A program made the translations under genes and the position numbers. Shown here in pieces: positions 24,298 to 35,728 of a stretch of 64,000 nt of DNA. The first letter of the stretch is position 1, and each line of letters starts with the position of its first letter. Origin of the DNA: Planctomycetaceae bacterium (GTDB taxonomy: Bacteria; Planctomycetota; Planctomycetia; Planctomycetales; Planctomycetaceae); contig PBMZ01000024.1 of assembly GCA_002722955.1 (NCBI GenBank), positions 1 through 64,000 on the forward strand, written 5' to 3'. The notes beneath the pieces were generated by a model, which was not told where the DNA came from, did not search any database, and worked only from the letters and a program-made list of their open reading frames with translations.

Positions 24298-26028
24298 CTA
24301 CGCCGCGCGTTTTCTCAACTCGAAGCGTCTTAACTTGCCCAGGAAATTCTTCGGCAGGTCATCGCAGAATTCAATGGATTGAGGCACCTTATACGAGGCC
24401 ATTCGCTTGTTGCAGTACATTCTCAGCAAAGCGGGGTTGACTTCCTCATCCTCTTCGGCAACGACGAAGGCAACGACGCGATCTCCATACAAGCGGTCTG
24501 GCATTCCCACGACGGCACATTCTCTTACCCCGGGATGTGTCTCCAAGATTTGCTCGACCTCAGTAGGGAAAACGTTTAGGCCGCCAGAGATGATCATGTC
24601 TTTCTTGCGATCAACCAGCGTGAAGTAGCCGTCTTCGTTCATCTTGGCCATGTCGCCCGTGTGCAACCAGCCGTCGCGAAGAACCATCGACGTCTCTTCT
24701 TCGTTCTTCAAGTAACCCTGCATGACTTGGGGTCCACGGATCGCTAACTCGCCGACTTCGCCAACGGGTAGCTCGACCAAGCCCGTTTCTTTATCCACGA
24801 CCTTGGCTTCGGTGTTGGGCAAGGGAACTCCAATGCTGCCCGCGATCGCTGTGGAATCGGGTGGGTTCGTGTGTGTCACCGGCGAGGCCTCGGAGAGACC
24901 GTAGCCTTCAAAGATCGTCGCTCCCGTGCGTTCTTGGAACTCTTCCTTCAGGCTGGATTCCAGTGGCGACGCTCCGGAGAACACAAACTGCAAGCCTTGG
25001 ATGTTTCGCTTGCGGTTCTTCATTTCCTCGCACAGCGAGGCAATCATGAAGGGCACCATCGGTGCAACGCTGGGCTTCCACTTTTGCATCACGCGAAAGA
25101 CCCGCTTGGGATCGAAGCGTGCTTGTAATAATAACGTGGCACCACCAGCTACAGCCGAGGTCAACGCCACGGTGGCTCCGAAAACGTGGAAGAACGGCAG
25201 AACCGCCAGCATGGTCTCGCGGCCAGGTTCCAAACCACACCAGACATGCAACTGAGCCACGTTGGCGTGCAAGTTGGTATGGGTGAGGACCGCAATCTTG
25301 GGCGTTCCCGTTGTGCCGCCCGTAGGCTGCAGAATCGCTGGTAACTCCGTGTCACTCAGCAGCGGCTCTTCGATCACGCCAGCGCGTCGATGATACAGGT
25401 TCTTGAATTTCAAGACGGTCGTCTGCTCATCACTCTTGCGGCGTTTGCTCAGTTTAACTTTGATTTGATACGGCCACCGCATGTACGGCGGCAAATGCGT
25501 CGAGAGACTGCAAACAACCAGCAACGGAATCTCGCGTTGTTCGAGCAACTCCAAGATCGGCGCGATACGAAGATCGAGACCGAAGACCGCTTTGACACCG
25601 GCCGTGTCTGCCAGTTCGACTAAGTCCTTTACTGACAACAGGGGACTCGCCGGAACAACCTGGGCTCCGATCCAATGCAGCGCGAAGAAAGCCACCACGA
25701 ACTCGGGCGAGTTGGGGAGCACCACCAACACGCGATCTCCTGGCGAGATACCTCGTTCGTGAAGATTGGCCGCAACGCGTTGGACGCGTTTCTTGAGCTT
25801 CTGATAAGTCCAATTGGCGCCAAAGTAGCGCAGCGCGATGCGTTCAGGAAAACGGTTTGCGGCTAAGCAAAGCAGCTTTTCGAGCCGTAGAGCTTCGAAC
25901 TCAATTCCGGCTGGAACATCCCCTGGATAGGCTGTGTGCCAGCGGAACTCCGGCGTACCCCATCTCTGTTTGAGTGGGAATACCGATTTGTCTAGACGTG
26001 CAGTCAACGCTTCATCGATCGAAGCCAT
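24298..26028 (-). CDS. Long-chain acyl-CoA ligase (AMP-forming)
   Basis: It activates fatty acids with ATP and CoA and is the first step of the pathway encoded by the cluster. The 576 residues show the adenylation motifs in order: QPTGGTTGTPKIAVLTH (phosphate loop), EGYGLSEASPVTH, and GWLHTGDMAKMNEDGYFTLV followed by DRKKDMIISGG. A C-terminal Lys in the NFLGKLRR stretch is the expected catalytic Lys. The ATG at 26028 has GGAGG upstream at ideal spacing, better than the longer frame to 26061. A FadD-type enzyme is likely; chain-length preference cannot be read from the sequence. Confidence 0.9.
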   Translation of the reverse strand: MASIDEALTARLDKSVFPLKQRWGTPEFRWHTAYPGDVPAGIEFEALRLEKLLCLAANRFPERIALRYFGANWTYQKLKKRVQRVAANLHERGISPGDRVLVVLPNSPEFVVAFFALHWIGAQVVPASPLLSVKDLVELADTAGVKAVFGLDLRIAPILELLEQREIPLLVVCSLSTHLPPYMRWPYQIKVKLSKRRKSDEQTTVLKFKNLYHRRAGVIEEPLLSDTELPAILQPTGGTTGTPKIAVLTHTNLHANVAQLHVWCGLEPGRETMLAVLPFFHVFGATVALTSAVAGGATLLLQARFDPKRVFRVMQKWKPSVAPMVPFMIASLCEEMKNRKRNIQGLQFVFSGASPLESSLKEEFQERTGATIFEGYGLSEASPVTHTNPPDSTAIAGSIGVPLPNTEAKVVDKETGLVELPVGEVGELAIRGPQVMQGYLKNEEETSMVLRDGWLHTGDMAKMNEDGYFTLVDRKKDMIISGGLNVFPTEVEQILETHPGVRECAVVGMPDRLYGDRVVAFVVAEEDEEVNPALLRMYCNKRMASYKVPQSIEFCDDLPKNFLGKLRRFELRKRAA

Positions 26029-26061
26029 CAAGTCGCCCTCCGTGGCATGACATTGGCTCAC

Positions 26062-26702
26062 GATCTTCCTGCTTGACGATTGAAATTGTCGCGAGCTTGA
26101 CTGCGTCGCTGATCGAACCAGACGGTCTCTAGCCGAGTCCGTTAAAACGGGCCAGGCACCACCGCCAATGGTCTATCAACGCAAGTCAAATTCACGGCCG
26201 CCAATGCATCAAAACGGCATGGACCAGATCGAATGATGGGAATTGGGTGATGGGAATATTGTTACGGTAATTGAAGTGCGAATACCCCAAATCAGGCATG
26301 CCGCCATTCAACAACCCAGCGAAATGTGAGCGTCAACTGGCGATTGCACAGCCCGAAAAGCCACATTGGCGAACAGACGGCGCAATTTGCATGCGAACCA
26401 ATATCAAGTATTGAATTCTTCGGCAATATCATTAAATCAAGATTAACCGGATCAGCCGTTACAATCGGAAAAGTCGCAGAAACCTGCGACTTGCGTGCTG
26501 GCGAGTAAAGTGAAGCGAAGCTCAAATCCATTGCGGAAGCCTTGGCGGCTCCATTAGCCGTGTTCGTTACCATCAATTGTTAAGTCCAGTGTCAATCTGG
26601 AAGCAACTCTCTATAATGATCATCCGTTAGGACTCCGTTTTTGACAGCGTCGTCACAAAGAACTATGTTGTGCGACCTACACACCCAACTCCTTGAGCTG
26701 CT
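26062..26702. other. Intergenic region, 640 bp
   Basis: This divergent spacer lies between the acyl-CoA ligase gene (minus) and the small membrane-protein gene (plus). Short reading frames exist on both strands, but none has a protein-like composition or a convincing ribosome-binding site. It presumably holds the promoter of the beta-oxidation cluster; no FadR-type operator can be identified by eye. Confidence 0.4.
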
Positions 26703-27061
26703 ATGAAGTTCGTTTCCGTGTCGATTCTGGTTGTTGCAGTTCTCGGACTCTTGGCGCACGTGGGTGGGCTTTACGTCGTTGTCACCGCGGTACGGCAGGT
26801 TTTGCGGTAGAGCTTCGAAACCGCGAAATTGTGTCACATGACACCGCACACACAATTGGGCTTTTCGCCCATGTCATCGGCATTGCGCTCAGTGCCGTCA
26901 TTCTTGGAGGGGCGGTCATGCTGCTCCGTAATGGAAACGTCCGCCTTTGCAAGCTTCTTGGAGTTGGAGTCTCGATCCCAGCGTTTGCGCCGTTCTTTGG
27001 ACTCGCATTTCCACTTGGGATTGCCGCAATGGTTGTGGGCGTAAGGGCAGGTCGGCGATAG
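26703..27061 (+). pseudogene. Small membrane protein with a probable frameshift
   Basis: The ATG at 26703 opens a frame reading MKFVSVSILVVAVLGLLAHV and on to VVVTAVRQVLR, then a stop. A second frame, offset by one base, carries ELRNREIVSHDTAHTIGL and two hydrophobic helices (IALSAVILGGAVMLL; FFGLAFPLGIAAMVVGV) to a stop at 27059-27061. Together they make one plausible three-helix membrane protein if one base is missing around 26780-26815. The alternative is two unrelated small frames. No family is recognised. Confidence 0.45.
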
Positions 27062-27447
27062 CGAACCGACCACCGAGCCCTAATCGCACAACAATTTAGG
27101 ATTTGAAGCGGCTGGAGTTTGCGCGGAATGTTCTTGGGAGTTGTCAGCCCTGCTTCAAATCCCAAGCCAACGGCGCAGGGCGCCACGCAGATTCGCATTC
27201 CCACAAATTGGGTGCTTCGCTATTCTACGCAGACTTCTCTCCATCTCGATGATGTCGTGGTAGCTCTTCTCGGTTGCCAAGACATCCCACTCCACAAAGC
27301 CCTCTCTCCGTTCCTCCCCAATTCCATTTGTCGCAATTGTTTACATCGTTAGAGTCGCGCACCCTACCGCGGACTCTGGTTTCAGTTGCGCACTGCCTTG
27401 CCTAAGCCAACATTGTCCGGCAAAGGGTAAGGTGCGGAGTTTCAGCG
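27062..27447. other. Intergenic region with a hairpin
   Basis: No gene is supported here. GGATTTGAAGC (27099-27109) pairs with GCTTCAAATCC (27152-27162) and could end the preceding transcript. The rest should contain the promoter of the giant surface protein that starts at 27448. Confidence 0.45.
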
Positions 27448-30400
27448 ATGTTTCTGTCCCCGTGGCTTCGAAGTCTGAAAACGCGAGTCTCTCAACATCC
27501 GCGACGCCGGCGCAAACGGCAGTCCCCCTCGGTCGAGCGTTTCGAGGATCGTGTCTTGCTGACGTCGTTTATCGTCAACAGTACTGACGACACCACCGAT
27601 GCGAATCCTGGTGATGGCATCGCCGCTGATTCGAACGGCAACACAACACTGCGCGCGGCAATTCAGGAAGCGAATGCCTTAGCTGGCAGCGATACAATTA
27701 TCTTGCCCGCAGGCAACTACACGCTCACGATTCCAGGAGCCGACGAGGATCTTTCCGCCACCGGCGACCTGGACGTCATTGGAAGGCTGCTGATCGTCGG
27801 AGCTGGCGCCGATGAAACAATTATCGACGCCGACGAGATCGATCGAGCGCTAGACGTTTCGAACGCCGGCAGCCTCAGGATTTCGGACGTCACCGTTCAG
27901 AACGGTCTCGCATTCAATGCAGGCGGCATTCAAAATCGCGGTGCCTTGGAAGTCGTCAACAGCGTGATCACCAGCAACGACGTGACGGGAGCAACGAACT
28001 CTGTTGGTGGTGGCATTGGCAATGCGGGTGGTGAAGTGCTGATCATTAACTCGGTTGTCTCCGAAAACACGGCCACGGTCCACGGCGCCGGCATTTACAA
28101 CAACTTCGGCGAGATCACGATTCTCGAGGGATCGCAGATCATCGAAAACTCGGCTGATGGAGACGGCGGTGGCATCAGTAACTTCGGCGGCATCATCGCC
28201 ATCGATGACACACTGATCGACAACAACTCGGCAGGCAGCTTCGGTGGCGGCATCAGCAACGATGGCAGCCTGGACGAAGTCAACCCGGGCACGATCAATG
28301 TCTCGAACAGCACGATCTCTGCCAACACCAGCGAAGATGCTGGCGGCGGCATTTATAACTTCAACGGTGCATTGCTGACGATCTTGGATTCGACGATTGG
28401 CAACAATATCTCGTCAACGTTTGGTGGCGGTATCGAGAACTCGGGATCATTCCTGGTGATTGAAGGAAGCACGATTTCTGGCAATAGCGCTGTTCAAAAC
28501 GCCGGAGGTATTGATAACGATTTCGGCGTCTTGCGAATCGACGACAGTCTGGTAATCAACAACGCGGCCGGAGTCGACGGCGGCGGAATCGACATCTTTA
28601 GCGGATCGGCTGCGATCGTGCATACAACGATCACTGGCAACACGGCTCAACAAGGCGGCGGAGGGATTGTCGCGTTCAACGATGCAGCAGTAACCCTTGT
28701 CGGCAATACCATCATCAACAATCAAGCGGGGGACACCGCCGGCGGTGGTGTCTTGAATTTGGGGACTCTTGAGGCTGGCAACAATATCATCGCGGGGAAT
28801 GTTTCGGATGACGATGGGCCCGATGTCTTCGGTGCTTTCACATCGCTAGGGAATAACTTGGTGGGCGACCCATCGGACTCGATAGGTTTTTCCGATGGCG
28901 TAAGTAGTGATCAAGTTGGTACTTCGTCTACACCGCTCGACCCTCAATTGGGAACTTTGGCTGACAATGGTGGACCGACACTTTCATTCGCACCGCTCCA
29001 GGGAAGTCCTGTTATCGACGCGGGCGTCTTGACTTCGCAACTGAGATCGCTGTTCATCGACGAGCTTGTCGATCAACGTCAAGAGCCACGCAATCTCGAT
29101 GGTGACAACGATGGCGAATTCTTGCCGGACATTGGTGCCGTCGAGTTCGACACGATCTCGAAGAACACGTTTAGCGTGGATTCGACGATTGACTCTCGTG
29201 ATGCGGATATTGGTGACGGACTGGCCGAGGACAGTTCGGGAGCGACATCACTGCGAGCCGCCGTGCAAGAAGCCAATGATCGCACGGGAGAAGATGTCAT
29301 TATCCTGCCGGCCGGAACCTTCCGTTTGGCATTCTCCGCAACTGGTGAAGACGAAGCTCGCAGCGGCGACCTGGATATCACTGACACGCTAACAATCATC
29401 GGAGCCGGCGATGACGAAACGCTTATCGACGGTGCCGAGTTAGATCGCGTGTTTCACGTGTTCCCGGACGTGACGTTGAACCTCAGTGGAGTCAAAATCA
29501 CCAATGGGTTGGCGACCACTGGCGCGGGCATCCTGATCGACGGTGGCACTGTTGAAATCACCGATAGCAAAGTCACCGGAAATTCCGCCGAAGGGTCTGA
29601 GGACATTTCCGGCGGTGGTATCACAAACAATGCGGGAACGTTGCTGCTAACTGATAGCGTGGTCAGTTTTAACTCCAGCGAAATGAATGGCGGCGGTATC
29701 TCGAATCTGGGCGGGACGGTAACGCTGGAGAACACCAAAGTCTCGAAGAATACGGCGACCATCTTTGGTGGTGGTCTCGCCAGTGTTGGCGGGACGGTAG
29801 TCATAGGTGACCAAAGCAATGTCACGATGAATACCTCGACGGACGACGGCGGCGGTTTGCATTTGTCGGCAAGCGCCACGGCAACAATCGACTCAAGCAC
29901 AATTACGGACAACGACTCCGGAGACTTCGGCGGCGGCATTCACTTAGATCAAGCAACGGCCAACATTGTCGACACAACGATCAGTGACAACACCGCAGCG
30001 CAATCTGGGGGTGGCCTCAACAGCGAACGCGGCGTCTTGACGATCTCAACATCGACAATTAGTGGTAACACCGCCGGATTGGACGGCGGTGGTATTGATT
30101 CCTTCGCGGCAGACACAACGATTTCGACATCGACAATTAGTGGCAACTCGGCCGGTCAAAACGGCGGCGGCATCGTCAACTTCAGCGGGGGCGCAACTCG
30201 GCTAACCAATGTTACCATCGCCAACAATCAAGCCGACGGCATCGGCGGCGGCATCAACAATCTCGGCGCACTTAGCGTTCGGAATTCGATCATTGCCATG
30301 AACACGGCTTCATCCGGTAACGACTTCGCCGGCATCGTGTTCTCTCAAGGATCAAACTTAGTCGGCGACGCGACGGGTAGCAGTGGGTTGCTGCCGGAAG

Positions 30401-32838
30401 GGTTAAATGCGGATCGGTTCGGTATCTCGACCGAGCCACTCGATCCACTGATCGCACCGCTGGCCGATAATGGTGGCACCACGCAAACTCACCAACTGCT
30501 TACCGGCAGTCCAGCCATCGATGCGGCCAACTCTTCGTTTGCCGACGTCTTCGAAGACCAAAGCGGTAACCCCCGAGTGCTTGACGGAACGTTCGATAAC
30601 GACTTCGTGGCCGACATCGGTGCGACCGAGTTCAACGAAGTCATTGTCAATAATGAAGGCGACACGGCAATTCGAGTCTTCCGAAACGGCCTCGGTTTGA
30701 TTTTCGCCGACGCAGACACGGGGGCATTTCTGTTCGGAGCAGAAATCGGGACGATGAATGCAATTGTCATCAATGGGTCTGTCGAGTCGGACCGGCTCGT
30801 TGCGGACTTTGTTGGCGGCAACCCGATTCCCGCCGGTGGCTTAACTTTTGACGGTGGTGATGCCAATGACGACGGGCCAACCGGCTCGCTGGAAATCGTC
30901 AGCGGTGACGCCAATGACATCGCCTATTCATTCGACAATGCCACCGATGGCTCCATCGTCATCGACGGCACGACGCTTTCGTTTGCTGGCACGGGTTCGA
31001 TCACGGATGACCTTCAGTCGGTCGCGCGAAGTTTCACGTTCAGTGATGCTGACGACGACATCACGTTAACGGACAATGTGATTCCGGTCGTCGAAGGCGT
31101 CGAAGAAGACACAAGCTTTCTGAATGACGATGTCTCAAGGTTCTCGGGAACGACGTCGCCAACGGTGGACTTTCGGAATCCGTCAGGTTCGCTGTCTTTC
31201 GACACGAACGCGGGCGATGACCGTGTCATCATCGAGGCTTTGGATGGCGATTTCTCCGCAGTCATCTCGGTCAGCGGCGGAGACGGCGATGACATGATCG
31301 ACACGTCGGCGGTTGCTACCAACTCGACACTGGACGGCGGCAGTGGAAACGATGAACTCACATCAGGCGCTGGAACCGATGTTCTCACCGGCGGCGAGGG
31401 CGACGATGAATTGAGTGCCGGCGTCGGCAACGATCAAATCGACGGACAGGGCGGAACGGACACGATCGTGGAATCAGCCGACGTCGACTTCTTATTGACG
31501 GATGGCTCGCTAGATGGGCTTGGCAACGATTCATTAGTGAGTGTTGAGGCCGCGCGATTGACGGGCGGTGCTAGTGACAACTCGATCGATGCCAGTGGAT
31601 TCTCGGGAGCAACTCGGCTGCGGGGTGGCAGCGGTGATGACCAACTGACCGGTGGCAGTGGCGACGATCGGCTGATTGGCGAAGCTGGTGCTGACGTCCT
31701 CTCTGGTCGCGTTGGAAACGATCAATAGTTTGGCGGGGCTGGCGATGATCGACTCAGCGGTGGCAGTGGTGACGACATCCTGAACGGCCAAGGTGGCAGC
31801 GACACCTTGGTAGAGATTGCGGATGCGGACTTCGTTCTGACCGATGACGCACTGAGTGGCTCGGGTGCTGACTCGATGACAAAGATCGAAGCCGCGCAGT
31901 TGACGGGCGGTGCGAGCAGCAATCGGTTGGATGCCAGCAGTTTCTCAGGATCGGTCAAGCTCAAAGGTGGCGCGGGCAATGACTTGCTGATCGGGTCCGC
32001 GCAAGACGACGTCTTAATTGGCGGCGGGGGCGATGACCGACTCGAAGCCGGAAGCGGCAACGATGTGGCATTCGGCGGCACTGGTGATGATAAACTGATC
32101 GGTGCCGCTGGCAACGACACCTTGAATGGACAATCTGGAAAGGACACGATCTTGGTCACGGTCGATAGTGATTTGACCTTGAGCGATCGGCAATTGACTG
32201 GAGAAGGCACGGACCGTTTGACCGCCGTCGAGATGGCGCGACTCTCGACCGGTGCTTCCGACAACCGCATCGATGCGCGTGAGTTCAGTGGTGGCACCAC
32301 ACTGCTTTCTGGTGCGGGCAACGACATCATCTTGGGCGGAAGCGGCGATGATCGCATCAACGGTGGAGACGGCGACGATCAAATTGTTGGCAACGCCGGC
32401 CATGACTTCGTGAAAGGAAGCAACGGCAACGACAGCATCAACGGCAACGACGGGGATGACACCATCGATGCAGGTGGCGGCAACGACATCATCGCCGGTG
32501 ATGCTGGCAGCGATGAATTGCACGGCGGTGAAGGCACGGACACGATGCAAGGAGACGCAGGCAACGATTCGTTGTCCGGTCAAGAAGGCAATGACATCCT
32601 TGTAGGTGGTAACGGCGATGATCAAATCTTCGGAAACGCTGGGGCCGATGTACTGCTTGGCGGAGACGGAAGTGACACGCTCAAGGGTGGCTCGTCACCA
32701 GATATCTTGCTGGGCGAAAACGGCGACGACGTGATCGATGGCCAAGGAAGTGTTGACGCCGTCAGCGGCGGATTGGGCGAGGACACGTTAACTGCCTTAA
32801 CGGCCGAGATCAACGAGAACTTGACCTTTCGATTTTAG
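27448..32838 (+). pseudogene. Giant beta-helix/RTX surface protein with an in-frame amber codon
   Basis: Read through, the gene spans 1,797 codons. A planctomycete LEPRxLL-like leader (VERFEDRVLL, residues 29-38) precedes two tandem modules. Each begins with a CSLREA-type segment (NGNTTLRAAIQEANA; SGATSLRAAVQEAND), continues as Gly/Asn/Thr-rich right-handed beta-helix repeats and ends with a choice-of-anchor Q-like LADNGG stretch. The last third is rich in RTX calcium-binding nonapeptides (GGSGNDELTSG, GGDGDDQIVG). Codon 1427 (31726-31728) is TAG and falls inside the RTX region; the same frame goes on with FGGAGDDRLSGG to 32838. Termination there would remove about 370 residues of RTX repeats. 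Likely a secreted or cell-surface protein. Confidence 0.8.
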
Positions 32839-32931
32839 ATCGGTGGCCGGAAGTACAATCACGTAGCGATAGCGATTCGATTGTGTTGTCGCTTAGAACA
32901 CAGTCACTCGCGCTTCGTACTTGTCTTGATT

Positions 32932-35505
32932 CTAGGTCTTGGGTGTCTCTTCGAGGGCCGCTGGCTTGCCCGCGTAGACGTTGATCAAATTACGGACTTC
33001 CGTCATCAATGCGTCTCGCGACAACGGGCCCTTTTGCAAGATTCGGTTGACCTGCCCAGTCAGCACGTTTCGTTCATGGACGGTCAAGTCTTTCGCCGTC
33101 AACACGATGATCGGAATGTTGCGATACGCATCGTCTTGACGCAACTGATGAAGAAACTCGAAACCATCCATCTCTGGCATCATTAGATCGAGCAATATAA
33201 CGTCAGGCGTGTTTTCCTTGACTCGCGAAAGAGCGGCAATTCCATTCTCTGCTTCTGAAACAATCCATCCGGATCTTGAAAGCGTTCGATCCAATAGTTT
33301 GCGTGTCGACTCGTCATCTTCCACCACCAGCACGCGCCGATTATCGACGCCACAGATGCGATTGAGAACGGTTACTAAACGGTTTCGGTCGATTGGCTTT
33401 GTCAGGTAGTCGGAAACTCCCAACGCGAAGCCAAGCTCTTCCGAGCAACGCACGACCAGCGTGTTCGCCCCTTGCTCGACCAACGATTGTACCGTGCTGG
33501 CCAATTCGGTGATTAATTCGGGAACGTCGAATTCCTCGACATACAATTCGATGCGGCCAGCTTCAATCTTTGATAAGTCCAAGATGTCGCTAATCACAGA
33601 CAGCAGATGTCTGCCGGCCAAATGAATTTTCGTGACGTCCTCGACGTGTTCGTTTTAGCCGTCGTCTTCGAGCTCCTCTTGCAACATTTCGCTATAGCCG
33701 ATGATCGCGTTCAACGGAGTTCGCAGTTCGTGACTCATATTGGCCAGGAATTGACTCTTCGCTCGATTGGCCAAGACGGCGTCTTCCTTAGCTTCATGCA
33801 ACTGCTGTTCGTAGCGCTTTCTCAAGGTGACGTCTCGAAGAATCCCGGTGTAAAAGCCTGATGCTTCGAGCTTCGCGTCGGTAACGGTAATCTCGAGCGG
33901 AAAGGTCGAGCCATCGTTGCGGTGCCCAGTTAGTTCTCGCGGTTGAATGTCGAGGCCCGTTTGTGGCAACAGCTGCGATGTCGCCAACGAGCCACCGTCG
34001 ATGCCCAAAAGGGCGAAAACAGGGCGTCCAATCAATAGCGACTCTTGATATCCAAACATCCGCGAAGTGCTCGGGTTCACCGAAATGATGTGATACGTCT
34101 CCCGCGAAAACGTGATGATTGCGTCCGTCGCCGTCCGCACGATGGTGTCTGTCTTGGCGATGGCGACCTCCAACGCTCCCATCACTCGGTTGTAACGATC
34201 GGCGATTTGTCCGACTTCGGTGAAGGGCTCGACCGGAGCTCTTAGGCTGAGGTCGCCTGTTTGAACTTGCCTGTTCATGGCGCGGAACAAGTCGATGAAT
34301 TCGGTCGTCGCTCCGTGCTCGGCAACATTTAAGCCAACGTGCTCATCCTCTTCACTGACCCGCAACGAAATCAAAGGATCAACGATCTTGAGAATCAGGA
34401 AGGCCACTCCGAAAGCCCACGCAAAGCAGACGCCGACTCCCAAGAGTTGAACTGTAAATTGTTGCCCGACACTTAGACCCGTGCCGAGTGTCTTGAAGTC
34501 ACCATAGATGGCAACGGCCAGCGTGCCCCAAGCTCCAGCAAATCCATGCACACTGATGGCGCCAATGACGTCATCAACTTTCAGGCGAATCAAGAGCAAG
34601 CTGGCTGCCAACATGATGACCGCGCCGGTTGCACCAATGCCCACAGCCGAGGCAGCGGTCACCGCATGACAAGAGGCCGTAATCGAAACGAGACCAGCTA
34701 AGCCACCATTCACGACGATCTCGACATCGGCTCGACCATGTTGCCCCCAACTGATTAGCAACGCCGTCGCCATCCCGGCGGAACCCGACAAGATTGTGTT
34801 GGCGATAATTTGTGGAACAGAAGTGTCCATCGACAACGTGCTGCCGCCGTTGAATCCGAACCAACCAATCCACAGCAGCAACGCACCTAAGATTGCAACC
34901 GGCAAGTCATGACCAGGAATTGTCTGCGGTTCGCCGTTCTCATCAAAACGACCACGTCTCGGGCCGATCACCAACACCACCGCCAACGCAACCCAACCGC
35001 CGATACTGTGAACGACGGTCGAGCCAGCAAAGTCAACAAAGCCTTTCGCGGCTAACCACCCTGGTTCGCCTTGAAAAATTCCTCCCCAAGCCCAGTGGCC
35101 AAATAGGGTATAGATCAAACCCGAAAGCATTACAGCGACGATCATGTAGCCGCTGAATTTCATTCTTTCAACAACAGCACCAGAGACGATTGTGGTTGCA
35201 GTACCACAAAAAGCCGCTTGGAACAGAAAGAATGCGGCTAGCCACATGCCACCTTGTCCGACGTTCGCTAAGAAGTCGGTTGTGCCGAACCAGCCGCCTT
35301 TGGTGGCACCAAACATAATGCCGAAGCCAAAAGCCCAGAACAGCAAGACAGACAGACCGAAGTCTGTGGTATTTTTGATCGCAACGTTGATGCTGTTCTT
35401 GGCACGCGTCAAACCGGATTCAAGACACATGAATCCCGCTTGCATCAGAAACACCAAGCCCGCACTGACGACGACCCAAGCGACATCGACTGGGGTCTTT
35501 TCCAT
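32932..35505 (-). pseudogene. Ammonium transporter/histidine kinase fusion, broken
   Basis: Residues 1-400 form an Amt/Rh ammonium-transporter domain with about eleven helices, the Asp-x4-His pore element [14 protein letters not shown] and the later His in [15 protein letters not shown]-like linker, a PAS domain ([20 protein letters not shown]) and HisKA with [18 protein letters not shown] follow. An in-frame TAA interrupts at 33655-33657; the frame then continues with HLAGRHLLSVISDILDLSK. After RCSEELG it jumps to FALGVSDYLTKPID, the tail of a receiver domain, so the whole ATP-binding domain and most of that receiver are missing. A complete C-terminal receiver follows (ILLDLMMPEMDGFEF). Intact relatives such as Kuenenia Amt5 sense ammonium; this copy cannot autophosphorylate. 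Confidence 0.8.
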
Positions 35506-35728
35506 GGTCCGTTCCTCGATTCACCAAGAGGCTGACATTCGGACAAAGCTTGGCTCGTAAGATGGCGACGTTAACTCGTCGTGTGACTTCACCCTACTTT
35601 TGATCGGCCAACGAAAGTCATTGGTGTGAATCAAGCAACAGAAGGGACGATTATAGAGGGAGGCATTTAGCCTCAAATAGAAGATCGCGGTAAGCAGTCG
35701 TTCAAGTGGGGAAACTCCCCATCACTGA
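35506..35728. other. Intergenic region, 220 bp
   Basis: This spacer lies between two minus-strand genes, upstream of the Amt-kinase start. No gene or clear hairpin is seen; it probably holds the Amt-kinase promoter. Confidence 0.4.

Noticed and set aside
26292-26576. 94-residue minus-strand frame in the ligase/membrane-protein spacer
   Set aside because: Composition is not protein-like and there is no ribosome-binding site.
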